From assembly GCA_036768485.1 (NCBI GenBank), contig JAVLUZ010000842.1, forward strand, positions 62,001 through 126,000: 64,000 bases of DNA, in the 5' to 3' direction. Of the stretch, positions 10,901 to 21,120 are shown one piece after another. The translations under genes were made by a program, and so were the position numbers. Source of the DNA: Mermis nigrescens. Lineage: Eukaryota > Nematoda > Enoplea > Mermithida > Mermithidae. The notes beneath the pieces were generated by a model. The model ran no database searches and was not told the origin of the DNA. It saw only the letters and a list, made by a program, of their open reading frames with translations. Every line of letters begins with the position of its first letter. Within the stretch, counting starts at the first letter, position 1.

Positions 10901-12732
10901 TGATTACAAAAGAGCCTCCAATTAACCCACGTGAAGGTATTGTTTTTTTTTTTAAACTTTCTTTAAAATATGTGTATTTGATTTTTTTTTTAGCTTTCTA
11001 TGGCGGAAGAACCAATGCAATAAAATTGTATCATAAAATTAAAAAAGATTCTAATGGTTTTCCGCTGCAAAAAATAAATTACATAGATGTATGCAGTTTG
11101 TACCCTTTCATAAACAAGTACGGAAAATATCCACTAGGTCATCCTACGATTTTGACGGAAAATTTCGAAAATGTGAATCTAGAAAATCAACCCTACGAGG
11201 GTTTGATTAAATGTAAAATTTTACCACCAAAACATTTGTTTCACCCAGTTTTACCATTTCGATCTGGCGGTAAATTAATGTTTCCACTTTGCCAAATGTG
11301 TGCTAGCCTTCAACAAAAAGAAAAATGTCAGCATAATGATCTACAGCGCGCCCTCAATGGTACTTGGGTTACAATGGAAGTTTATAAAGCCTTAGAGAAA
11401 GGATATAAAGTAAGTGTGTTTAAATTTTTATTGTTTTAAAAATGATTTTATGCGTTTATAGGTTTTACAAATTTTTGAAATTTGGCACTACGAACGAGTG
11501 GAACAATATGACCCTATAATAAATGCCAGTGGAGGACTGTTTACTGAATACGTCAACACGTTTATGAAAATGAAAATTGTAAGAATATAAATAAATAAAT
11601 TCAAATAATATTACGGCCAAATAAAAATTTATTATACCTATTATCGTTTTATATTAATTTTTCAGGAGTCTGAAGGATATCCGTCCATTATTCAGTTTGA
11701 TGAAGATAAAAAGGCGTATATTCAAAATATTGAAAATCGGGAAAATATATTATTGGATCCTAACAAAATTGAGAAAAATTCTGGGAAAAGATCGTTATCG
11801 AAATTAATGCTTAATAGCTTTTGGGGAAAAGTAAGAAATATTGAAATTTTAACAATAATAAAAATAAATATTAGCAAGTGATGTTTTTATTAAAGCTTAA
11901 AATTATGAGTATGACTAAACGTAACATTTTATTATGGGTTTAACCTTAAAATTGCTTTTATCTATGTTAATATATGTATTTATGTACCAATTTTTTTCAT
12001 AAAATGCTTTTTCAGTTCGGTCAAAGAAACAATTTGAATAAGACGATTTACTTTAAAGATCCGGCCAAATACTACGCTCACGTTTTTAACCCATCCATTA
12101 CAGTTTTGGCTATTCATACGATATCCGAGGAGCTAATTGCTGTTACCTTCAAGCAGCACGATGATTTTATAGACGTTATGAGTAACACAAATTCGGTAAT
12201 TGCAGCATATACAACAGCACAGGCTCGCCTAAAACTTTATTCTTACATTGAACAACTTGGCAGAAGAGTATTTTACTTCGATACGGACAGTATTATATAT
12301 ATTTCAAACTTAAATAACGAAACCGAGTATCATGTACCTATCGGCAATGGATTAGGCGAAATGACTGACGAGCTTCGTGAGTATGGGGAAGGATCTTACA
12401 TTTCCGAATTTTGCAGCGGTGGGCCAAAAAATTATGGATACCGCGTTTTCGCTACAAACGATATGAAAGATCATTTTGTTATAAAAGTGCGAGGAATCAC
12501 TTTATCTTATATCACATTAAAACGCGTAAATTTTACTTCTATGCGTCGTCTTGTACGTGCATTTGTTAAACAAAATTGCATAAATAATATTTTTGTCGTT
12601 TCATCAAATATTCGTCGCAAAAATGACGGCAGAAAGGTTGTCACAAAACTTGTTCCTAAAAAATTTTGTGTCGTGTATGATAAGCGTATTATTCGTAAAA
12701 ATTATACTACTGTGCCGTACGGTTGGTCGTAA
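7936..12732 (+). CDS. polB: Polinton family B DNA polymerase, nine exons
   Basis: It replicates the element, presumably by protein priming. Exons are 7936-8923, 8997-9422, 9485-9931, 9996-10255, 10318-10936, 10994-11409, 11462-11578, 11666-11830 and 12016-12732. All introns are GT-AG, 55-190 bases, with consistent phases. The N-terminus is acidic, followed by a Polinton-specific region with CxxC/zinc-finger-like cysteine clusters in exon 2. Exonuclease motifs are Exo I DFETT (exon 3), Exo II AHNAKGFDGQF and Exo III YCDSDVTVL (exon 5). The VYEHLGCYWHGCPRC block follows. Polymerase motif A is DVCSLYP (exon 6), motif B KLMLNSFWGK (exon 8) and motif C FDTDS (exon 9). All catalytic motifs are present and no frame is broken. 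The start chosen is the first ATG; upstream in-frame sequence lacks another. Confidence 0.95.
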
Positions 12733-12846
12733 TATTTATGCAAGTATATAAAGAGGTATATTGAAAATAAATTTAGTCTTCAAAATTTATCTTACAGAAA
12801 TCAGACGTGTTTTGCACCCTTGTGATTAATATTATATTCAATAACG

Positions 12847-13341
12847 ATGATGCACTTTCTTCTAAAATTTATATTTACAACTATTATAATCCATAAACTT
12901 TTGGCAATTGAAAATAATGAATGGAGATTGCTTCCGCCACCTCTGAGAAATTATGAATTAACCATAACGCATGTACCTAGTTTGAGTACTTCTGAAATAA
13001 TAAATTTTAATGCGAGTTGTTCCAATCGAAATAAACATCTTTTGTTACACTTACCCAGTAATGTTAACAAAACAGTTGTATATAACATAGCTATAGCTGA
13101 GCAAGACAAATTCGCAAAATTTATTGAACAAAATAAAGATTGTCCCACTAATGCAGGGAGATTAGACGCCTTCAATGATAGAATAATATATTATAGTCCC
13201 TATATATTTATAAATTGTGGAAGGGTTTCAAAATTTTTCTACATGACTGCTATAACTTTTAATCTTGATTACGCGAGAACTGTATTTTTACTTGGTATTT
13301 TAAAAATAAAAGCTCCTGATTGTAGACCCCACGTTGAGTAA
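12847..13341 (+). CDS. Predicted secreted or membrane protein of the Polinton (accessory)
   Basis: This 164-residue single-exon frame lies between the polymerase and ATPase genes. Residues 1-20 form a hydrophobic signal peptide (LLKFIFTTIIIHKLLA). The rest has several N-x-S/T sites and at least four cysteines, with no second clear membrane segment. It is related to the protein at 14108-14589: a shared central pattern of L-x-x-H-x-PS-N/KLN-(K/R)-T-x-x-Y is followed by a helix ending NFIE/KFIE and a C-(P/T) motif. I do not recognise the family. It could be an envelope-like, host-interaction or capsid-accessory protein; the sequence does not decide. Confidence 0.6.
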   Translation: MMHFLLKFIFTTIIIHKLLAIENNEWRLLPPPLRNYELTITHVPSLSTSEIINFNASCSNRNKHLLLHLPSNVNKTVVYNIAIAEQDKFAKFIEQNKDCPTNAGRLDAFNDRIIYYSPYIFINCGRVSKFFYMTAITFNLDYARTVFLLGILKIKAPDCRPHVE

Positions 13342-13396
13342 TATAAAATTGATTTTACATCGAAATTAAATCATTATTTAAAAGTATAAAGTAAGC

Positions 13397-14023
13397 ATGG
13401 ACGTTAAATGGAAACATCCTTTTAACTGTATTGTTTCGGGGCCAACAAAGTCTGGAAAAACTGAATTTGTTAAAAAATTTGTGCAATTTTCAAACGAAAT
13501 GATAGATTTTCCGCCTTCAAAAATTTATTGGTGTTTTACCGAATGGCAGCCAGCTTATCATGCATTATTAAATAAAAATATTAATTTTGTTGAAGGAATT
13601 CCAAATTTCGATGATTTAAAATCAAATAAAAATGAACCAAAATTATTGATTTTGGATGATTTAATGTTGGATACTAAATCTGATTCAAGATTAAGCGAAC
13701 TTTTTACAAAAGGATCTCATCATTGGAATTTGTCGATTATACATATAGTTCAAAATGCATTCTACGACGGATTGAGGACAAGCAGAATTAATGCGCAGTA
13801 TTTAGTTTTATTGAAGAATCCCTCGGATAAATTGCAAGCTAAAATTTTAGAAAGACAAATATTTCCAGGTTCGAAACATTTTTCTGAAGCGTTTTCAGAT
13901 GCAACAAGAGAACCTTTTGGATATTTACTGATCGATTTATGCCAGACCACGCCTGAAAACATGCGGCTGAGAACTAATATTTTTCCTACAGACGATAAAA
14001 ATTACGTTTATGTACCGAAATAA
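13397..14023 (+). CDS. Polinton DNA-packaging ATPase (FtsK/HerA superfamily, A32-like)
   Basis: It would drive genome packaging into capsids. Walker A is GPTKSGKT at residues 15-22, and Walker B is LLILDDLM near residues 76-83. A downstream HIVQN motif (sensor-like Q/N) and a QYLVLLKNPSD segment match Polinton and adenovirus IVa2/poxvirus A32-type ATPases. At 208 residues it is typical for Polintons, and it is a single intact exon. Confidence 0.93.
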   Translation: MDVKWKHPFNCIVSGPTKSGKTEFVKKFVQFSNEMIDFPPSKIYWCFTEWQPAYHALLNKNINFVEGIPNFDDLKSNKNEPKLLILDDLMLDTKSDSRLSELFTKGSHHWNLSIIHIVQNAFYDGLRTSRINAQYLVLLKNPSDKLQAKILERQIFPGSKHFSEAFSDATREPFGYLLIDLCQTTPENMRLRTNIFPTDDKNYVYVPK

Positions 14024-14107
14024 ATACAACTGCAAAACTTGAAAAAATTCATTTTAGAAATTTTGAAGTCTCAAAGCTACAATCTTTTACAACTTATCTC
14101 CTGAATT

Positions 14108-14589
14108 ATGGAAAATGGACGAAATGGGTTTATTCATAGCATTTTACGACGAACAGTGCCAAGTACAAGAACACTAAATTTTGTATTAGCGTCACCATTC
14201 CTAGCTTTGATATTTTTTCTCGCTTTTATGACCGCATTATTCTACGACTTACAAGTGAAAAAGTGTATGGAAAACACTTATAGCCGAGAAGCAAATTTTA
14301 CGATTTTAGTACACACGCCTAGTAAATTAAACAGAACGACTATGTACAGCTTAAGCAATGAAGAAAAAGCCACTTGCTAAACTTTATAGAGAAAAATATT
14401 GCATGTACGCCTGGAATAGGAAGAGAGTTTAGATTAAAAGGCTGCTTTAGATTAATTATTTTTAGCCCAGACATATACATATGTTGCGCAATTGACGGGT
14501 TATTTACTAGCTTACACGTTGCGTCAATGAATTTCTCCTACAAAGATACTTGGCGGCTAATTCAAGTCTTAAACACAACTAGTTTTTAA
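14108..14589 (+). pseudogene. Predicted membrane protein, frameshifted paralog of the 12847 gene
   Basis: The first frame (14108-14380) has a short basic N-terminus, a strong membrane segment near residues 26-47 and then the shared ectodomain pattern; it stops at TAA 14378. The remainder of the homologous domain (NFIEKNIACTPG onward to 14589) is in the -1 frame. The switch falls at or near the A-run at 14361-14369. This could be a single-base loss, an assembly error, or programmed -1 frameshifting; I see no canonical X-XXY-YYZ heptamer, so decay or error is favoured. It lies between ATPase and HMG-like genes. Function is unknown. Confidence 0.55.
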
Positions 14590-14671
14590 CAAATCTTTAT
14601 ATAAACGTTTTTTTTTGCTAAATTTCATTCATTTCGGTTCAATCCTTTCGGGTCCAGTCGATTTTGCAATT

Positions 14672-15127
14672 ATGGTCGCTGCTTCGTTTGAACTATTTGT
14701 TCGAATCATTCATCAACGAGGGAGAGGTATAAATGTTTTAATTTTTTTTTTGTAAAAACACGCTATTTTCACCTTTTTTTCAGCAATTTATGTCTTAAAT
14801 CATGAAAAAGCGTTTCTTGCTGATGTATTTTGGACGCGATTTTCGACTGAGGCAAAAGCATCTTATAAAGAAAAAGCAAGACAATACAATAGTCAATACT
14901 TATTAACTGGTCGAAGGCGCATGTCAGCCTTTTGGTATTTTGCCAATGAGCTTTTATCCCAAATCAAAAAGAGAGATTTGCATGCTAACTTCTTACAAGG
15001 GTTATACAGAGATTTGGATGAAGATATAAGACATGATTTTTCCGATTTGAATGATTCAAATTTTTACTACCGTAAAAGCTATTTCATGCGAATTTTAAAT
15101 GACGAGGCAGATTTCTTGCTGCACTGA
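14672..15127 (+). CDS. HMG-box-like DNA-binding protein 1 of the Polinton
   Basis: Two exons, 14672-14726 and 14784-15127, join in phase 1 and give 132 residues. Residues about 1-55 follow the HMG-box pattern. They have an N-terminal A-x-FELF helix, then FWTRFSTEAKASYKEKARQY, which matches the W-x-x-(L/F)S-x-x-x-K-x-x-Y-x-x-x-A helix III core. A second, weaker box starts with RRRMSAFWYFANE, like the P-x-SAYxLFxNE start of HMG boxes. The gene has a paralog with the same exon junction at 21121. HMG proteins bend and compact DNA, so a core-packaging role is plausible but inferred. Confidence 0.6.
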
Positions 15128-15188
15128 TGTTATAAATAGGTACTGAAAGTTAAAATGTATCATTTTCGTATTTTGTGTTTATGGCGTC

Positions 15189-15530
15189 ATGTCGCATCGG
15201 TTACAAGATAACATTAATGAATTGAAAGTATTAGCAAAGTGCAAACCTTATCAGCGTAAAGCGTTTTTGAATAAAGCTAACAAAGAACTTATTTATTGTA
15301 TTTCGGATATATGTTATAATATACTGCGCGGTAATATTTTACTGACTCCATTGCAAAAGAAACAACTAAAACGATATAAAAATAATATTCGCTACTTGGG
15401 CACAAAGAAAGGAACAAAACTAGCTCAAAAACGTGCACTTATTCAAAAAGGCGGATTTTTACCACTTTTATTAGCCCCTTTATTTAGCATTGCTACTGAC
15501 TTGCTTAGTGATTTAATTAGAAAACAATGA
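15189..15530 (+). CDS. Small conserved Polinton virion protein (basic, hydrophobic C-terminus)
   Basis: A 113-residue basic protein. Its middle is rich in K/R (KGTKLAQKRALIQKG) and leads directly into a hydrophobic GGFLPLLLAPLF segment and a short amphipathic tail. The R-x-L-x-x-KGGFLP-x-LLAP signature recurs in small proteins beside the capsid genes of animal Polintons and adintovirus-like elements. It may be a core or membrane-active peptide, but its function is not established. Its stop overlaps the next start (ATGA at 15527-15530), which suggests coupled expression. Confidence 0.65.
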   Translation: MSHRLQDNINELKVLAKCKPYQRKAFLNKANKELIYCISDICYNILRGNILLTPLQKKQLKRYKNNIRYLGTKKGTKLAQKRALIQKGGFLPLLLAPLFSIATDLLSDLIRKQ

Positions 15531-16264
15531 AATTTACTAACAAAATGGTATTAGTACCTCAAGATGTTTTATCTAGTCAATCAAATACTGAAAAATCACC
15601 ACTACAAAAACAAATTAATGAATTTAAAGACGAAATTAAATGGATTTTGGAAAATGAAAGTGAAAGCCCAGAACGTCAATTCCAATTGTATTCACAGCTT
15701 TTTCGTAGATATTTAAATTTAGAAGCCGAAAGTCGTGAACCTCAAACTGTGATTTTTAAGCCCGAGGAAAAGAGTGATGAAAAGCCTGATTTTAAATTTA
15801 CTTGGTTTGATACAATTTTGTCTAGCCTTCCAAAAAGTAAAATAAAACAAGCTCAAATGCTAGTTTCTCACATTAAACGCAGTAAATTAATTAAAGTAAA
15901 CGATAATGGCGAGATTTCAGTCGATGACCGTCCTATTCCTAATTCTCATATTGTGGACCTTATTAATGATTTCAGTAGAGAACGCATTAAAACTGAGCCT
16001 CCAATTGGAGCGTCAGAATTTGCACAAGCTTTATTCAAAGAACATGTTCCTAAAGAATTTATAGGAAACCCAAATAGACGAAAAATGTTGGCTGAAAAAA
16101 TATATAAGAAGCAATCCGAAAAATCCGACTCAGTTACAGAATATGATTCAGCGACAGAAGGTTCAGCTGCAGAAACAATTAAACAGGAAACAACGCCTAA
16201 AATATATAAAAATATAAGAAAATTTAGAAAATTATATAGATATAGTCCATTATACGATGAATGA
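15527..16264 (+). CDS. Conserved Polinton protein upstream of integrase
   Basis: A 245-residue protein with an acidic, charged N-terminal helix-rich region. Its central conserved block has D-x-ILSSLP-x-x-x-x-KAQ-x-LVSHI, a short ISVDDRPIPNSHIVDLI segment, and FIGNPNRRK near residue 185. This pattern recurs in Polinton proteins found beside integrase and capsid genes in many animals. The family has no assigned activity that I can name. The start lies in ATGA overlapping the previous stop, and its own end overlaps the integrase start by 8 bases. The C-terminal tail is low-complexity, rich in S/T/E then K/R. Confidence 0.75.
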   Translation: MKFTNKMVLVPQDVLSSQSNTEKSPLQKQINEFKDEIKWILENESESPERQFQLYSQLFRRYLNLEAESREPQTVIFKPEEKSDEKPDFKFTWFDTILSSLPKSKIKQAQMLVSHIKRSKLIKVNDNGEISVDDRPIPNSHIVDLINDFSRERIKTEPPIGASEFAQALFKEHVPKEFIGNPNRRKMLAEKIYKKQSEKSDSVTEYDSATEGSAAETIKQETTPKIYKNIRKFRKLYRYSPLYDE

Positions 16265-17330
16265 AAAATTGTTCAAATCTATTTATAGTAATTTGAATAA
16301 TCCCTCATCTTTTACTAGTATTAAATTATTGTATAACGCTGCTAAAGCTAAAGACCCATCAGTCACATTAGCTAAGGTGAAAAAGTGGTTATCCTCGCAG
16401 GATACATATACTTTACATAGGCAAGCCTATCGAAAATTTAAGAGGAATAAAATTTACGTTTTTGATATTGATCATCAGTGGGAATTAGATCTTGCTGATT
16501 TAACATCGTTAGTGAATTTCAACAATGGTTTTAAATTCATTTTAACCTGTATTGACGTTTTAAGTAAATATGCATGGGCTAAACCTCTTAAAAATAAATC
16601 GGCTACTAATGTTTCGCAAGCATTTAAATCAATTTTATCGGAAGGACGTAAACCATGGAGACTTCGAACAGATAAAGGAAAAGAGTTTGTAAATCAGGAA
16701 TTTCAAAAGCTATTAAATCAAGAACAAATTGAATTTTTTACATCTCAAAACGAAGATATTAAATGCGCAATTATAGAAAGGTTTAATCGTACCTTGAAAA
16801 ATAGAATGTTTCGTTATTTTACCGAGAAAGGAACATACAACTGGATTGATGTCTTGGACCAACTAGTTGAAAATTATAATAATACAGTACACCGATCAAT
16901 TAAAATGAAACCAGCGGATGTTAACGTCAATAATGTTCAACAAGTTTTGGAAAATTTGTATGGAAAAATTAAAAAGAGTAAAGAGCCTAAATTAGCAGTT
17001 GGTGCTTATGTACGAATTTCAAAGTACCGTCAAGTATTTGATAAAAGCTACATTCCTCAGTACACAGAAGAAATTTTTAAAATTTCACAGGTTATTCGAC
17101 GTCAAACTGAACCAGTTTACAAACTTATTGATTTAAGCGGAGAACACATAATTGGAACATTTTATGAACGCGAACTCTTAAAAATTGAATTTAATAAAGA
17201 CCGTACATTTAAAATTGAAAAAATAATCAAGCGTCGACGTCTAAGAAACGGACAAGTTCAATTATTAGTAAAGTGGTTTGGATATCCTGAAAAATTTAAC
17301 GAATGGATTCTTGAGACGGATATAACATGA
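16257..17330 (+). CDS. Retroviral-type integrase with C-terminal chromodomain
   Basis: It inserts the element, giving the 6-bp target duplication seen at the ends. Of 357 residues, the catalytic DDE core includes WELDLADLTS (first D), LRTDKGKEF (second D) and IIERFNRTLKNRM (E); all three acids are present. A conserved YNNTVHRSI-x-x-x-PADV block follows. The last 40 or so residues are a chromodomain: IEKIIKRR near the start, then LLVKWFGYP, NEW and a final ETDI. The chromodomain might bias target choice toward particular chromatin, known for related integrases and inferred here. The start overlaps the upstream gene. Confidence 0.95.
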   Translation: MNEKLFKSIYSNLNNPSSFTSIKLLYNAAKAKDPSVTLAKVKKWLSSQDTYTLHRQAYRKFKRNKIYVFDIDHQWELDLADLTSLVNFNNGFKFILTCIDVLSKYAWAKPLKNKSATNVSQAFKSILSEGRKPWRLRTDKGKEFVNQEFQKLLNQEQIEFFTSQNEDIKCAIIERFNRTLKNRMFRYFTEKGTYNWIDVLDQLVENYNNTVHRSIKMKPADVNVNNVQQVLENLYGKIKKSKEPKLAVGAYVRISKYRQVFDKSYIPQYTEEIFKISQVIRRQTEPVYKLIDLSGEHIIGTFYERELLKIEFNKDRTFKIEKIIKRRRLRNGQVQLLVKWFGYPEKFNEWILETDIT

Positions 17331-17851
17331 ACGGCTACGAAATTCGAAATATTGTACAATCAGATAAGGTACTACAACGCATTTTCCTCGGTATTTTCCC
17401 AAGTGACAAACTTCCCTGGAAAATACCATTTAGACCGGCTGCTCTTATTGCAAATATCGATCGCCATTATCAAAGCGGACAGCATTGGGTTGCATTCTAT
17501 TTTGATTCAAGCGGCAATGTTGATTATTTTGATTCATTAGGATTACCACCTTTCGTAGAATCTTTTAATCGTTTTATGCGTAGAAATAGCAAGATGCAAA
17601 ATTTTAATAAGATACGTTATCAGAGTTCATATAGCGCTACCTGTGGACTTTATTGTATTTTCTTCTTGTTTCATAGATGTCGTGATATTGCTATGAATTC
17701 AATTTTTAAATACTTTACACCGAATTTGATGCATAATGATAGTATTATATGTAACTTTATGCAAAATGTTTACAGTGTATGCCCTAGTTCGTGCTGCTTT
17801 CGACCTGATTTGCAACTTTGTATTCCTTATTGGAAAATGAAATTTATATAA
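17327..17851 (+). CDS. Adenain-like cysteine protease (maturation protease)
   Basis: It is expected to cleave capsid precursors. Of 174 residues, the catalytic order His-Asp-Gln-Cys is visible: GQHWVAF (His), VDYFDSLG (Asp), the Q of RYQSS, and TCGLYCIFF (Cys). This matches adenovirus-type C5 peptidases of Polintons. Its ATG overlaps the integrase stop (ATGA at 17327-17330). The C-terminal part carries extra cysteines (CPSSCC). Confidence 0.93.
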   Translation: MNGYEIRNIVQSDKVLQRIFLGIFPSDKLPWKIPFRPAALIANIDRHYQSGQHWVAFYFDSSGNVDYFDSLGLPPFVESFNRFMRRNSKMQNFNKIRYQSSYSATCGLYCIFFLFHRCRDIAMNSIFKYFTPNLMHNDSIICNFMQNVYSVCPSSCCFRPDLQLCIPYWKMKFI

Positions 17852-17906
17852 AGCAAACATTTTACGCATTTATTCATTTGTGAAAGTTTTCTCTTAGCAA
17901 GTAGTC

Positions 17907-18758
17907 ATGTTAGAGCACGGTCAGTTTTATATAACCTTACCTAGTAATACTGAAAAAGATAGTACAGCTTCCAATTTTCGGGTCACGTTGCCCAACAGAA
18001 TAAGATTAGAAGGTGACTGGGAAGTTGGTTTAGTAGAACTCATTTATCCTCATTCTTGGTATACGATTAAACAAGGTAAAAATTATATAATGTTGCATGC
18101 GGAATCAAACTTTGAAAGAATTAATTTTCCTGCTAAAAATTACGAAACTATAGAAAGTCTTGTTACTGCTATTAATACGGCCATTTTGGAGAGATTAAAA
18201 GAAATGAAATTCGAAAATGCTGTGCGAGTAGAGTATAATGCTCCCACTAACCAAGTAATTTTTACCATAGATCCCTCAATTGTTGAAGGAGTATATGCAA
18301 ATGAGCAACTGTGTGGAATTCTAGGGTTTAATCAACCGATATATAAATATACTTTGGACGCCAAACCTGCTAGAGTATTCAGTAATGATAATACACTCGT
18401 TCAAACGAAGTATAAATTAACATCAGACAAGGAACCTATTAAAGTACTCAGCACTTATGCGCCGGATATAAATAAGAATAATTTTGAAACAATGTACGTG
18501 TACAGTAACATCGTTGCAAATCAGATCGTTGGAAACGTAATGGCGCCACTTTTGCGTGCTATTGATGTGCAAGGAAAGTTTGGTAGTGTTATAAATAAAA
18601 CATTTGATGTTCCACATTACATTTCAGTCCTCAAGAAGGATATCGAAAGAATTGAAATTAATATAAAGACAGATTCCGACGAATTTGTTTCATTTGAGTT
18701 CGGTAAAACTATAATCAAGCTCCATTTTAGAAAACGCTCGCATTATTTTAACATTTGA
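17907..18758 (+). CDS. Minor capsid (penton-like, single jelly-roll) protein
   Basis: A 283-residue protein starting FYITLPSNTEKDSTASNF, then LPNRIRLEGDWEVGLVEL and YPHSWYTI. This is the standard N-terminal pattern of Polinton minor capsid proteins, which form the pentameric vertices. It is a single exon placed directly upstream of the pVI-like and major capsid genes, the usual order. No frame damage is seen. Confidence 0.93.
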   Translation: MLEHGQFYITLPSNTEKDSTASNFRVTLPNRIRLEGDWEVGLVELIYPHSWYTIKQGKNYIMLHAESNFERINFPAKNYETIESLVTAINTAILERLKEMKFENAVRVEYNAPTNQVIFTIDPSIVEGVYANEQLCGILGFNQPIYKYTLDAKPARVFSNDNTLVQTKYKLTSDKEPIKVLSTYAPDINKNNFETMYVYSNIVANQIVGNVMAPLLRAIDVQGKFGSVINKTFDVPHYISVLKKDIERIEINIKTDSDEFVSFEFGKTIIKLHFRKRSHYFNI

Positions 18759-18760
18759 AA

Positions 18761-19228
18761 ATGCATGTAATTTACACACCAGACAGTGCAAACGATTGGT
18801 TAGAATTTTATCAAAGTACTATAGCATCCAACCCCCAGTATCAGCTAGGGGGAGCTATTCGTGGTTTTAAAGCATATGCACCTTATCACAGAGGAGCAGG
18901 ATTAGGCAGCTTTTTTAGAGGTTTATATAGAATAGCATTGCCATTTTTGAAAACAATTGGGAAAAACGTTTTAGTCAGTGGGTCCAAAATTGCTGCTGAT
19001 GTAGCAAGTGGTCGTAAATTAAAAGAAAGTGCAATAGAGCATGGTAAAACTGGTGCTGCTCAAGTATTACGTGAAACAGCTGATCGTTTTCAATCCGGAA
19101 AAGGAATAGGTCGACGTAAAAAGACATCAAGCATTAAAGTATTTAAAAAGAGAAAACGGTCTAGAAAACCATCATTTCGTAAAGTTAAGCTACTTAAATC
19201 AGTCGGTTCGGACGTTTTTACTAACTAA
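18761..19228 (+). CDS. pVI-like capsid-associated protein
   Basis: A 155-residue protein. I start it at the ATG 18761, two bases after the previous stop; an in-frame TTG at 18755 is not needed. The core GAGLGSFFRGLYRIALPFLK is an amphipathic/hydrophobic helix, followed by IGKNVLVSG and small-residue helices. The C-terminus is strongly basic (RRKKTSSIKVFKKRKRSRKP). This combination matches the protein always found between penton and major capsid genes in Polintons, compared with adenovirus pVI/pX. It is likely membrane-active or DNA-contacting. It abuts the major capsid ATG with no gap. Confidence 0.85.
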   Translation: MHVIYTPDSANDWLEFYQSTIASNPQYQLGGAIRGFKAYAPYHRGAGLGSFFRGLYRIALPFLKTIGKNVLVSGSKIAADVASGRKLKESAIEHGKTGAAQVLRETADRFQSGKGIGRRKKTSSIKVFKKRKRSRKPSFRKVKLLKSVGSDVFTN

Positions 19229-20618
19229 ATGAGTAAACTAGTAGACGAAAATTCGCTCCCTAGTACCAAGAGCGAATTAGACCTTTTTACTGTACCTACA
19301 ACACAAGTTGCAATACGACGATCGTATTGGTCCGAAGTTCAACTGCAAAACCCTTGCACGAACGATGGCCCCTACGAATTTCGTATTCCGCCTGATATGT
19401 ATATGTTAGATTTATCAAAGAATTACATTTATTTCGCAATTCGTATCGTGAAACCTGATGGCTCAGCATGCCGAATTACAACCGCAGCTGATGGAGCACA
19501 AGCGGGTGATCTTGTGCTGCCTATTAACCTTATTGGAAAGACGTTTTTCAAGCAAATCAAAATGTTTCTCAATGGAAAGCTAATTTCTGATAGGTAAAAA
19601 AACTTAAAACCTAAAATTAAAATGTTTTCTGAGTTTTTGATTTTTTAGTGGCGACAGATATGCGTATCGATCTTTTTTGGAAACTGAGTTGAACTTTGGA
19701 AGAGACGCTAAAAAAACACAATTACAAGCTGCAATGTACCACCCCGACTTTGACGATAGTGAAACACAACAAAATCCCGGTTTTCAAACTCGCATGAGCA
19801 TATTCAAAGACAGCGCATGGGTCGAACTAATGGCGCCAATTCATGCCGATTTAATGTTTCAAGACAGATTTTTAATAAACCAATGTGAACTACGCTTAGA
19901 ATTGTACAGAAACAGTGATAGTTTTTGTTTAATCGATATAGACCAAAATCCACGAACAAATTATAAAATTGAAGTCAAACAAATGTGTTTATATATTAAA
20001 AAGGTCGAAATTGCAGACTCAATCTCCTTAGCTATAGAATCTATGCTACAAAATACTACCGTAAAATATCCAATTCGAAGAACACAAATAACAACTCTAC
20101 ATATAACCGAAAACCGTCGTTCAACTCCACTGAATGCACTTTTTTCTGGCGCTCTGCCAAGGCGTATCGTCGTTGGACTCGTTAGTGCAGAGGCAGCAAG
20201 GGGTTCATACAAAACGTCACCGTTTCAATTTCAAGATTTCGGAATTTCCGAAATTAAAATTACAAGTGGCACGACTACAGTACCCTCAACGCCTTATAAA
20301 TTAAATTTTGATGAAAATCAGCTGATTCGATCATTTGTACAATTGTTTGATGGTTTAGGAATTTCGCAAGATGATAAAGGAAATATGATTAGTTTAAAGC
20401 GATTTAAAAATGGTTGTACTTTTTTTGTTTTCGAACTAAGCGCCGATGGTGCTGACAACAACTCCTGGGAGCTCCTAAGGGAGGGAACCACGAGTTTAGA
20501 AATTGTTTTTCATAAAGCTTTACCCGCAGGAGGAGTTGAAAGCATCATATACGGCGAGTTTGATAGTCTTATCATGTTGGATCACTCTCGTCAGGTATTT
20601 TACGACTATACAGTGTGA
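19229..20618 (+). CDS. Major capsid protein (double jelly-roll)
   Basis: It forms the trimeric hexon-like capsomers. Two exons, 19229-19593 and 19649-20618, join in phase 2 at a serine codon within VSD/ISDS-GD-x-YAYRSFLET, the site seen in related animal Polinton proteins such as the C. elegans F54H12.2 type. The protein has 444 residues, a little shorter than many. Other features are FRIPPDMYMLDLSKNYIYF in jelly-roll 1, a LVLPINLIGKTFFKQIKMFL segment, and a conserved C-terminal VFYDY after YGEFDSLIMLD. No frame break is present. Confidence 0.95.
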
Positions 20619-21120
20619 TATATTGGATATACGCGAAGTGTTATTTTTTCATCATTTGTTGAAAAATTAATTATAAATAAAAGTGTTTTTTTAAAATCAC
20701 ATGTCAAAGCAAAGTATGTACGTCTGTAAAATTATAAAGTTATAGGTTTGGCTATTGGTTGCGCTTAATAAATGAAATTTTGATTAAATATTTTATGTAG
20801 CATAAAAATTCATATTCATATTCGCTCCTTTTATTTGCGAGCGTGACCTGGGAATTTTTCAAAAATTTGTATACTCCACAGAAAATTAATTTTAAACTAT
20901 AAATGAGAAGCGTACAAAGCAAACACAATATTATATTGCCCAAACTGACCATTAAATTCTTTTATGTAAGTGACAATGGAGCTACATATATTTAAATAAA
21001 TACCCACTCTAAAATATTTGTATACCACAGTGTCGCACGCATTAAGTAAACTAAAAGCAATATAATTTACAATTCAAACGTTTCATTTTCAAAATTCGTA
21101 TATACATATTAGAGTCAATT
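20619..21120. other. Intergenic, no gene seen
   Basis: AT-rich sequence between the major capsid gene and the second HMG-like gene. An AATAAA lies near 20676 and may serve as poly(A) signal for the capsid block. No frame with coding character is visible. Confidence 0.4.

Noticed and set aside
14355..14385. Programmed -1 frameshift site in the membrane-protein gene
   Set aside because: There is an A-run but no canonical slippery heptamer and no evident downstream stem; a deletion or error is simpler. Not excluded.
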